Below, one piece after another: positions 1 to 10,800 of a stretch of 64,000 nt of DNA. Position 1 is the first letter of the stretch. Each line of letters starts with the position of its first letter. A program made the position numbers and the translations under genes. The notes under the pieces were generated by a model. It ran no database searches and was not told the DNA's origin. It saw only the letters and a program-made list of their open reading frames with translations. The DNA is from Tetrahymena thermophila SB210 (lineage: Eukaryota > Ciliophora > Oligohymenophorea > Hymenostomatida > Tetrahymenidae), in NCBI RefSeq assembly GCF_000189635.1, contig NW_002476163.1:248001-312000 (forward strand), written 5' to 3'.

Positions 1-621
1 TATGAGTATTAGCACATAATTAAAATATTTCTTTTTAAAGAGAAACATATCAATTTCAATTTTCAATAAAACCAAACTAATCTTAAAAAAACAGAACTAT
101 AAATAGTATAACACTCTATGTACCAGCGAGTCTTAAAAAAGCAGAAATAAAGTGCTTAATTTATTAAAGATTTATAAGAAAATATTTTTTAATATATTTT
201 ATGTTTGAAGTAAAATAAATGCTTAAATAGGTTTAGAAATTATATATTTGAAATAATTTATACCAAATATAATATTGAATGTATAAAATTTACAAATAAT
301 AATAAATTAACAAATAAAATTTGCATAAAATAAAGAGCTTGCTTTTACAGAATAATAAATAAGTAGTAATTAATTAATTCTAACAAAAATATAAAAGTAC
401 AAAATAAATAATTTGAAATTTGAGTAGTTTATTAAGATTTAATTTAATTGGATATTAATATTATATATGTAATTCATTAATTAATTAATTAATTCATTTA
501 TTAAACAATCAATTATTTAATTAGCTTTCTTAGTTAGTAGTCGTTTATTTTTTATTCATTCAAATTTTCTATTAAAATTTCTTAATTTATTTCTTTTTAC
601 AATAAATAAAATTTGCTTTAC
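1..621. other. AT-rich intergenic sequence, nothing recognised
   Basis: This stretch lies 3' of the minus-strand gene ending at 622. It is rich in simple A/T runs such as TTAA and ATTA. I see no ORF with coding-like composition and no RNA-gene-like GC-rich island. Confidence 0.6.
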
Positions 622-3479
622 TCACACAGAATTAGATTTCTTTCTTTATTAATCATTATTATTATCCTAGTTTAACTCTTGCTAAATATCATTTCTGCTT
701 TATACAGTAATATGATTATTTTTATTTTTACGAATAATATTTTAGACATTCATTTCTTTTATTTTTTAGTCAAGCGATGTATTTGAGCAAAATTCTTCAT
801 TTTATCTAATTAAGACAGGCTCACTTGTGGTTCTTAGATTTTAAAACGTGATTTATTCCAAATTTGTATCTCCTTCAACCTATTTTTCTTTTGTTATAGA
901 TATTTATTTAATCAAACGAACAATAGGATTGAATTATTTATTTATATTTTTTTTCTAGTTTTTCTTTTTGTTAGCATCTTAGTCTTCGCTACTAAGTACT
1001 CTTGGTCTGTTTGTGTTAAAGTTTTATTTTTAAATTATTTATACAGGCTATACTAACTTATTTTCATCACTATTCATATCAAATAGATTAGTGTTACCAG
1101 GATTTTCACCTGCAATACTTTAAAGTGGATTATTATTATTATTATTATTATTATTGTTATTTATTTCAGATTCGTCTTCTTACATGGAATTTTATCCTTA
1201 ATATTCATTAAATTAATCTTCATCAGCAGCTTCATATTCATCTTCTTCTTAATCAATTTAATCATCTGAATCGTAATAATTTTCACTCATAGTGTATTCT
1301 TATTCCATATTTTAAGCATAAAGATCTTCATCGTCATCATGATCATCGAATTCTGCATCTTCCAATGAAAATTCTTCTTCTTCTTACTCCTCCTCTTCAT
1401 CAATTTTCCCATTTAACTACAATTTAAGTTTCTTTTTTTTATCTTTACTCTTTTATAAAGCAATCTTGAGCTTTCTTATTTTGTCAGACTTTTTATTGAG
1501 CTTTTAGACTAATGCCTAAACTATCTTCTTAAGAGACTGTGTATCACTACAACCATTTGCATCAAGCAATTAAGCAACTTTCTTGTTATAAATTTCCTTT
1601 TTTTTCTCATCGTTTTCTAAAATAGAATCTAATTTTATTTTTTAAGATAAATAAATAAAAAACATAATAAAAAAATATTACCTAACATAGAGAAATTATT
1701 TGATTATGCTGGAAAAGTTTCTTCGTTAATATCGATGCTAGGATTAGCAGTAAGCTCATTATTATTATTATTATTTTAATTTTCATCTGCTTTTTTGAAA
1801 TCTACAGAACAGTTTTCTTCAAAATTAGAGTCGCTTAACTTTTTTTGTCTATTTTCTTCTATTTACTGAATAGATTTACTCATTTCTTTAAAATCATTCA
1901 TTTAATTATTCATAAGCGCTTGTGTTGTAATTTTGGGTGTAGCTTATGATTTATTCATTTTTTATTTCAATTTTTTATATTTCTTATATTATTTTATGAT
2001 AAATTCCTTTGAATAATTTATTTCTTTTACTCCTCTTTGCTTTTTTATAATTTTTTTAGTTTTTTCATGTGCTTTTTACTTTGGGTACTTACTATTTTAT
2101 GTAAAAGTAGGCTAATTTTATTAAAACTATTCTTGCATATATTAATTCTGACTAGAAATATCTGGCTGCTGCTGTAACTATTACAACATATTTAATTTCT
2201 ATTTTTTTTTCTTTTTCTTAGAATTTGTTTAGAGATTATTTTAATTATTGTTATTATTATTATTGCAAAAATGAAAAGAATCACTTCTGTTTTTCCTATA
2301 GCCTTGATGCTGTTAAGGAACAGGATTAGCTTAATAGACTTATTACTCTAAATTATTGATAGGTTACAAATTATTATTATTATTTTATATTATTGCAGGT
2401 TGTTACTGCTGTTAGAAAGAATAAAAATTATTCTAAAAGCTATTTCTTGGATTCGGTTGCTAGTTTGATGGTTAGTTCTATTAATTAATGTGATTATTAG
2501 AAGAGATTCCTGTATTATTTGCATTATTTATATTCTTGTAATTTTAATTATTCCCTTAATTAAAACTATTATTTTCTTGAAAGAATCCCATATTTTATTG
2601 ATTGCCACTTGCAATTTACTGATTTGATTTGTTATTATTTCGATTTTATTGAGAAAAATTTTTATTTTTTTTGCTATGATCTCTATAAGCTTACTATTAT
2701 TGAATTGGTTAGTTCAAATCTGATTGTATTACCTATTAATTTTACTATTCAGATGTATTGGGAGAATTAGAAATGTTATTTAAATTCTTAAAGTTATTAT
2801 TGCTTTTACTGTATCTTTGATTAGAATTATTTGTACTTTATCCACCTTGATAATATTAATTTTAATAATTATTAATATTTTATGGCTTAAATCCTTTTTT
2901 ATTAGATTATTAATTTTTACTATGATTGCCTTAAGTAAATTGTTGGCTTCCTTGAGAGTATCCATTTTAATTGTTATTCATCATTCCATTTTAAGTATTT
3001 TGCAAATTCATTTGTTACTGATTCTGCTGCTGCTTCTGCTACTGCTGCTACTACTAATGATATACATTTACAGATCCATTTTTCTAAATCTAACCTTGTT
3101 GTATCTATTGCTAATACTATTACGGTATTTGTGGGTTTGACTATTACTGATTTCCTGATTGAATCTGCTGTTATGCCTACTACTAAGGAGTTTGCTGAGG
3201 AGAAGATGCTTGTTGTGGCGACGTATTTTGATGCTAGTTGTGATATTGAAATTAGTTCCAATTTTAGGGTTATTAAATCTACATTTATTATGGCTGCTGA
3301 TGTTGCTGAGACTACTGTTATTGTAACTGTGACTACGACTGCAACTACGACGGCGTATGATGAAGATTGTTATTGGTATTCTTCTGATTGTGTTTTAATG
3401 ACGGATTTTATTGTTGAGTCTATTAGTTAATGTTTTAATATACCTCAAAATTATTTCCAAATGTATTGCTTTTTTACAT
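622..3479 (-). CDS. Q/N-rich protein with acidic C-terminal half, function unknown
   Basis: Predicted 934-residue protein in two exons (3479-1682 and 1628-622). A 53-nt GT-AG intron (1629-1681) splits an Asp codon in phase 1. Read with TAA/TAG as Gln, the frame is open to a TGA at 624-622. Roughly the first 450 residues are Gln/Asn-rich low complexity with several Q runs. A basic, helix-prone segment follows around the intron (residues about 480-680). A strongly acidic D/E stretch then spans about 680-760, with an Asn run near 755-768. The start is the first in-frame ATG, preceded by A-rich sequence; the frame stays open upstream, so the true start could differ. I recognise no domain. Nuclear, chromatin or condensate roles would be typical guesses for this composition but are not supported by any motif. 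Confidence 0.75.
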
Positions 3480-4158
3480 AAGGAAGCTTTCTTTCTTTTA
3501 GCTACGATTAATTCTTCTTTGTTTGCTTTAATATTTTATTTTTTTGTTTATAATTGTTAATTTTAGTGAAGAAAAGTATTGATATATATAAAGACAGACA
3601 GATAGACCCCTCCCAACAAAAACATTCAAAATAGAATGTTTTATTTTATTCTATAATAAATACAAATGAATTTCATGTATAAATCACTAACAATATTTTA
3701 TGAATTCCTTTTAAATCAGCACTCTAATCAAGTTTATTATTTCTCAAAAATTACAGTAGTATTTTTTGAATTTAGTTTTAAATAATTTTTTTTAGGCTAA
3801 GATAAAATATAGAGTTAGGGTAAGCTCAATTCCGTTATTAATTTCTATTAATCTAATTAATTAATAATTCATTCCTTGAAAGAAAAAGTAATTTAAAAAA
3901 GGCAAATCCACACCAATGCATAGTATTTTTTAAAAATCCTAATAAAAATATAAATTCAAATAGATAACTTTTTTGCTATTTTCCTTCTATAGTTTAAGTT
4001 TTTAAATATTGATAATACTTGAAATTATTCATTAAAATCCAATTAAGAATCTGTTAAAATATGCCATAAATTTATAGCTTAATTACAGCACACACCAAAA
4101 TATAGATTTTAATTAATTTTTCACCTAAATATAAATTAAAAGTTTTTTTTACCATTTT
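3480..4158. other. Intergenic, between the Q/N-rich gene and the 5S gene
   Basis: AT-rich sequence that must hold the promoter of the minus-strand gene starting at 3479. A short CCCCTCCC patch near 3606 is the only GC-rich feature. No gene is supported. Confidence 0.5.
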
Positions 4159-4172
4159 AAAAAATATTAAAA
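4159..4172 (-). terminator. Pol III T-run terminator of the 5S gene
   Basis: On the minus strand the 5S 3' end runs into a T4 tract (4172-4169). After a short AATA spacer comes a T6 tract (4164-4159). T-runs immediately after the mature 3' end are the standard RNA polymerase III termination signal. Confidence 0.75.
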
Positions 4173-4291
4173 GGTTGTCGACACTGGGACTTCCCAAGCG
4201 GTCCCCCACCTTAGTACTAACCCAGCCTTAAGGCGCTTAACTTCGGAGTTCGAATGGGATCCGGTGTTTTCACCTTAGTATGGCCGACAAC
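4172..4291 (-). rRNA. 5S ribosomal RNA
   Basis: A 120-nt segment that reads on the minus strand as a complete eukaryotic 5S rRNA, beginning GTTGTCGGCCATACTAAGG and ending CGACAACCT. The two ends are complementary and form helix I. The internal Pol III control region is present: a box A-like AAGTTAAGCGCC and a box C-like GGTTAGTACTAAGGTGGGGG. The sequence agrees with what I remember of Tetrahymena 5S rRNA. Its GC content is far above the surrounding AT-rich DNA. Only one copy is present here. It is followed by T-run terminators. I see no damage in the internal promoter or the terminal stem, so it looks functional. Confidence 0.95.
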
Positions 4292-4624
4292 AAAATTATG
4301 TGTTAATATTTATTAATTAAATATGAAATAACATAAAATTAACTCTAATTTAATAATTTAAGATATTTTTTTAAAAATTTAACTCTAAAAGCATTGATTA
4401 TTTTTTAAAAATTTTAAATAAAATTTTCTTAAGTATTTAATTAAATAATAATATCATATCACTTTTTATAAAAAATTTTCTTTAAATTGAACTGTTTAAA
4501 TTTAAAGCTATTTTAATTTTGAATAAAATTGATTTAAATTTTAAAAAAATAAAAATTGAATAGAAAAACAGATAATATTATTTATTTATTTAAATAATTA
4601 ATAATTTATTAATATTTAATTTGA
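4292..4624. other. Intergenic between 5S gene and TPR-like gene
   Basis: About 330 bp of nearly pure A/T sequence forming the 5' flank of the 5S gene and the 3' flank of the next minus-strand gene. Nothing is recognised. Confidence 0.5.
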
Positions 4625-7285
4625 TCAACTATTGTTTAATTAGTTTACCTTAATTTAGCACTAATAATAAAAGTATTATATATTTTCTTTGACTTGTTCA
4701 ATAACTCTTTTCATAATGATAGAAACCTTCTTCAATCTCATTGCATCATTTGATATAAGCTCAATAGTTTTTTCATGAATTCGATTATTTAAATTGACCA
4801 TAGCATCTATTTAACGACTATTGCTCAGATGATTTATATAAATTTTATCAAAATTCTTTATTAAATTATTCTTCATTACTTTAAACTTTAACTTATCAGA
4901 TGATATATCAATATTTCCTCTTAAGTTAACTTATCCATGCTTTCTATATAGCGCTTTAGGAGTTATTGGCCCATAAGGAATTGACATTTTATTTTTTATG
5001 GTAGCTATAGCTTTCATTCCCTCTAATGAAGAAATGTTATTATTGAATTTATACTTATTAAGCCTTGTATTTTTAATTGACTCATTCATTTAATTTTGTA
5101 AAATGGACTATTCATTAAGGCCAATACTAGGGCTTCTTTAAAGAATTTCCTGTGATTAGTTTTTTTTTAGGCTGTCTGTATCAAATTTTGCTTCTTTTAT
5201 GCTCTGACTTTGAAGCTGATTTTAGGATAAACCAGCAGTTTTAAATTATTCTAGTTCAAATTCATCCTCAGAGAATGAGTTGTCCTAGAGTGTTTTCATT
5301 TTTTACTCTTACTCATATTTGACTAATTAAATTCCTAATTACCTATAAAATGAGTTTAAATTATTTTCCTAATCTCTCTAATAAAAATAACTTACTTTAA
5401 TCTTGAGTTGTTTGTTTCTAAATTATAATCAATCATTCTTTTGTGGAAGAAAATAGCTAATTCTAAGTTATTTTTATAAAAATAAGCTTTTGATATTTAC
5501 TCATAAGCATAGTTTTCAAAATCTTTTTTATTATAAAACCATGAATATTTCAACAATTTTTTTAGATATGCTAATTGACGATCATATTCTCCCTTTTTTC
5601 TATAAATTTCTGCCATGTTCTTGTATCCTATGATTTTATATAGGAAAGTTTATGAGCAATTACAAACTTTTAAAAATTCTTTCCAGCTTTTTAAAGATAT
5701 GTCTAAATCACTGCATAAAGAAGCAAGCAAACACTATATAAAGTTATTTATTTATTAATGTAAAAAGCTAGTAAAATAATTTAATTAAAAACAATAAAAT
5801 ATAAACTTTGATGTATTTGATCTACAGAGATACTGAGATATTGATGCAATTAAATGCTCTGTCTTCAATATCAGTCAATATTTTATACAGCTCACCCATG
5901 CTTGTCTTGTAATTGTTCAATTTTTAAATAAATAAGTCAAAATCTTGATAAAGTTATTAACATAGATTTGTCTGTTGTGATAATTTGCTGTTTTCATTTT
6001 AATTATTTGAAGTTTCTTTAAGTTTATTTTTTCTTTTTCTTTAAAGAGGGGAAAGTTCTATATCTATTTTCAACTATTCCTATTTTTGAATTAAAAATTA
6101 TTGAAAAATAAAATTATTTGCTGAAATTCTTATGTTTACTGCTTGTTTTATATTAATAAATTCTATCTCTTAAATGTATGAGCTTGTTTCATGAAGGAAA
6201 CTCTACTTTTGTTATATATATGTTTTTAACTTTTTTTTGCTATTTAATTTTGAAAGAGATTAAGAACCAATTAGCAGCTTATCACTCCTTTTATTAGGCT
6301 GAATGATATTCTATTATTTTTGTTACTAGAAGTAATAACTTTATTAATCAACAAATGATTTCTATAAAATTTCTTTGCTTCCATTTAAATCTAATTTAGA
6401 AAAAGCTCTGCTTTTAAATATATCAGACGCTTTGTGCGAAAAACTACTTTCTTCTTCTTTATTTAAGGATTAAATTGAAAATTCTCTTGCTGTTTCTTCT
6501 GTTAAAATAAATTTCTGAATTGATTCTTTCATTAAATTCTTAGTTGAGTGGAAAGATGAAGACTTTGGTTAATAGTTTGGTAGATATTTTTACTATTAAT
6601 TTTATGTAGAATTTAATACTGTTTGAGAAGCATTCATTTATAATAAATTTGATTAAGTTTACTGCACTATTTTTTATACAAATTAAGCATCACTATTCTT
6701 TCTCTGGCCTCTAACTAATATTGAAGTATTTTAATTAGTGAATAATTCAGAATTAAGTGTGTTAGGGTATGATGCTGTTTAAATATTATTTGAAATATCG
6801 CTTTATTGGGTTAAATTAGTTTGGTGCAACTTATCATAAGTTTCATTGGTCTCTGCAAAAAAAGAGTTTAAAAAGTTGGTCGAAGTTTAATTAGTTTTTA
6901 AATTTTTAATACTTTAAAAGGGATTAAACTAGTCTTTTAAGTAGTGCATTTATTTGATGTTATCTTTCTTAGATATGTGGAAAGGCTGAGAGTTAATTGT
7001 TGTTTAAAAGTTTGAATTGCTTTAATCTTAATAATATGAAGTGTTTGGACTTTTTAAAGATATGTGTTTGGAGGTGTTTAAAGACTTCAATCTAATTTAC
7101 TAAATATTTTTGAAAATATTTTAGCTTTTAAATTCTTGGTTTTATTAGATGTTATTTTTATTAAGAGTGCTCTGCATGCTTTAGTTGTTGCTCTCGTTTA
7201 ATAAGTTAAATAATTCATTTTTTCTAGCAACTATTTCTCCATTAAATTCATTTTATTAGACTATATTTAACAAAGCATTCCTCAT
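4625..7285 (-). CDS. TPR-like protein with long Q/S/N-rich N-terminal half
   Basis: Predicted 844-residue protein in three exons (7285-5807, 5733-5396, 5342-4625). The introns are 73 nt (5734-5806, phase 0) and 53 nt (5343-5395, phase 2); the total is divisible by 3 and the stop is TGA. The first ~430 residues are disordered and rich in Ser, Gln and Asn. After that the chain becomes helical. Around residues 480-610 it shows helix pairs with TPR spacing, such as MAEIYRKKGEYDRQLAYLKK and ISKAYFYKNNLELAIFFHKR, with the alternating small and aromatic residues typical of tetratricopeptide repeats. Such repeats act as protein-binding scaffolds; the partner is unknown. The C-terminal ~230 residues are basic and unrecognised. 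No signal peptide or membrane span is seen. The start is the first ATG of the open frame. Confidence 0.75.
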
Positions 7286-7896
7286 TTATAATAAATATAT
7301 TGCACTGAATTTAGTTATGAATCTTTCCTAATAACTTAATAATTATCTCTTTTTATGTTAATAGAATTATTTTTTTATTTTATGTCCTAAAAAATTCTTA
7401 GTTTAATTGTTTATTTTATAAAATAAATGAATGTTTTTATTAACTTCTACTTAAAAAGAAATATGTTCTATCTAAAAACTACAAATCAGTTTATAATTGA
7501 ATTTATTTTTTATAGATGTAATTTGCTTTAATGAAAACTAATTCAAACTATATACTTTAAAGACATATAAACTCTTAATTATCATTTTTAAATTAATTTA
7601 TTAAGTAATAATATTATAAAAAATAGGCCATTACTAATATGACTAAAACAAATAATTAAAGCTCATTTATTTTAAATTATATTATTACTTAGCTTATTTT
7701 ATTATTTAATAATAAATTGCTTTAATGCAAGGAAGTCATAAAAAATAAATATAATTCAAGATATAAATAACATAAATATTATAAATAATTATTAATTAAT
7801 TAAGATCATATAAGAAGAACTTACTTATATTTTTTTATTACTTTGTGTGTTGTTAATAAGGGAATCAGTATCAAGTTTTCTTTTATTAAAAGAAAA
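7286..7896. other. Intergenic, promoter side of the TPR-like gene
   Basis: About 610 bp of AT-rich sequence between two co-oriented minus-strand genes. Poly-A/T tracts only; no gene supported. Confidence 0.5.
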
Positions 7897-10800
7897 TCAA
7901 ACTATATTTTAAAGGAAAATTGATTTGAAAAATGGAACACCTACTAGACAAATCAAGTGCTCAAACAGTGACCTACATCTCTTAATTGAAAGTTCATAAT
8001 CATCGTTTTTATTGTCTTAATTTTGACTACTTTAATCTATGCCATTTTAAATTTGGTTGATAGAAAATTTCTGGTCTTTATTTTGGTTGCTTTAATTTGG
8101 AAGAAAAGGCTATTTTTAAAACTTAAATGTTTTTTTCTTCATACTTTTATCATTGTTTTCATCGTCATCTTCTTTTTAAATTGGTATAACTTTTTTCTAT
8201 TGATCTTCAGCTAAAGTTATGAAAGTTCTTTCAATAAAATTAATAGGATTATTTAAGTTTCCATTGAATAAAATCTCCTTCATTATTATTAATTTACTTT
8301 TTTACTAAACTTCCTCTATTAAAAAAGAATCTAAAATCTTCTTATTTATAAGGCCATTTAAGATTAATTCAAATTACAAACTCAAGAAAACTTTAACTTA
8401 ATCAGTCAGAGTTTTCAGATAATACTATACGTACTCCTTCAATATATCTACTATATGATCTAGATTAGTATAATCTCTTTAATACATGTATAGCCAGATC
8501 TCGTTAAGAATGTTAGATAAGTCTTAATTTGTTTCTTGTTGTATTTTTAGTATTTTAAATTGGATGATTTTCAATTCAACAATTTTATTTAGATAAATAT
8601 TTTCCTTTCCCTCAAAAAATTGAAGACAGTAAGTACTATATTTTCCACACTTTTCTAATTCCCTCAATGTAAAACTCTCGAGTGCTATTTTATATGCAAT
8701 ATCAGCACTATTTTTATTTTAATCTCCTTTTATCGAAGTGTATATGTAAAAGGCTGTTTCATATTGGCCTATTGCTTAACTAGTCATTCCATTTTGAGAT
8801 AAAATAGTTGCCAATTCAAAAATACCTTAAAAAAGAAAAAAATTTTAATACATTCATCTCTTTAACCATCAAATAAAAAGATAATTTACTCTAAGCAGTC
8901 CTTTTGTGATTGGTGCCTACAATTTTCTACACTAAATTGCAACTAGCTTTCATTAAAATTATTTACTCTTAGTATTAACCTATAAACTCGTAATAAAGAG
9001 CCATGTTATTTAACAGTCTGCAGTGTAGAGGATGCATCTTACCTAGATTAAAGTTAATAATTTCTTCTGTTTTCCAAAAAAGGTATTGAACTTTTTGATT
9101 TTATTTCAATATAATGTAGCACTGTATTAACAGGCATAGTGGATCAACAAGCAAAATAGATGGATAATACTTTTTTATAGATTATAAATCAATATAAAAT
9201 ATTTTATTGTAATGAAATTACATCTAAGCAAGATATGCACTTGTTTAAGGTTTCTATACATTCTTTATAATATCCAATAGAGAAATAAGATTTAGATAGG
9301 CCATATAAAGTAAAAAATCTTTCTTTATGCTCTTAATTGATAGCCTTAATAATAATTAAAACATTTTAAAATCAGAATAGTTAAAAATGATTAATTAAAT
9401 TTCAACCTGTGAGATTTTATCCTAAATCAAGATAGTTTAAACTTGCTTCTGAGGATCACTAGGATACTACAAATTCGCATAGATCTAAATTGGAATATCT
9501 TTATAGTCAAACATTTTAGATTCGTATTAGAAGTCAAGAAAATTTTCTAAAGTCAAGATTTCTACAGGTTCTTCAACTTCCTCAGAAATGTTTGATGCAT
9601 CCACAATTTTAGCAGGCTGAAATTCAAAATTAGATTAATCCTGCCATGGCATTTGCACATCGCTTTTTTCTTCATAATTCGTTTCTTAATCTACCATTTC
9701 TAATTACTGTAATATCTACTAGGCAAAGGCATTGCTATATTTATTTCTATCTCTCTTTTAGGTATCAAATATATCAGTACCATATGAGAGTATAAATTGA
9801 GAATGATAATGAATAGCATTAAGAAGTCCGCCTTTTTCAAACTAGTCAAGAGATACTTTTTAACGATAACCATATTCCATTAAAATCTATGTATTTATCT
9901 ATTCCCAATATTGCTGAGACTCAGCTGAATTCTCAAAAATTAAATTTAAAGTTTCAATTATAGCTTTTTTTTAATTTGTATTTGTATTGAACTTTATGTC
10001 ATTAGCTTTCTATTGCTAGTTATTCATTTCAAGAATATTTCTTTTATTAAATTTTTGTTTAAATGAAATTAATTTATTCCAGGAAATTTTATTTTATTTT
10101 ACCCTCTTCTTAAAATTGATGAGGAAGTTTTTCTGCTTTGAAATGTAAACTAAGTTAAATAACACCTAATCATTCTTTTGACAGTCCTTGCTACCATTTC
10201 TTATTCAAATAAAAGTTTGACATAAGGCGTGTTACTGTGTTCAGCAATATAAGATATATACCTAGTTATATTAATTTTTTTCTCCAGTAAATAAATTCAA
10301 AAAAAACCAAAAAATTAATTTACTTAATATTTAAACCATTGCTATGTAAAGCTTCTTTGATAGTGTGACTATCATAAGGTATTATATCAAGACTATCAAA
10401 TTATTTTATTAGCTTAAAAAGTTTCGTTGTTGATAGATAAAGTGAATATTATTCTACTTCTTCAATATCAAGCTAATCTTATTTTTCTATTTTTATTAAT
10501 TGAAAATAGTTCATCTAATCCTACTTTTCTCTAATATTAGTATTATCTGGATTTTTTCCTAACTTTATCTAAGAAAAATAAGCTTCAGGATTTAGAGATT
10601 TCTTCTTTTTCAGAAGAATTTCAGGCCTTATTTTTCTAGGGTAACGCATTTGATTTTTATTAAATTAGCAATCTAAAAATGAGTTAATAGGATAGAAATC
10701 ATTATAATTTTCAATATAAAACTAGTCTTCTTCTTTATCTTGATCAATTAAAATTGTGTCTTTTTAATACTTAACTAAATTACTCTTTGTAGCTCTGTCT

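Noticed and set aside
2817-3430. Plus-strand ORFs opposite the Q/N-rich gene
   Set aside because: They are complements of poly-Gln/Asn codon runs; the minus-strand reading runs through the whole gene with one clean intron.
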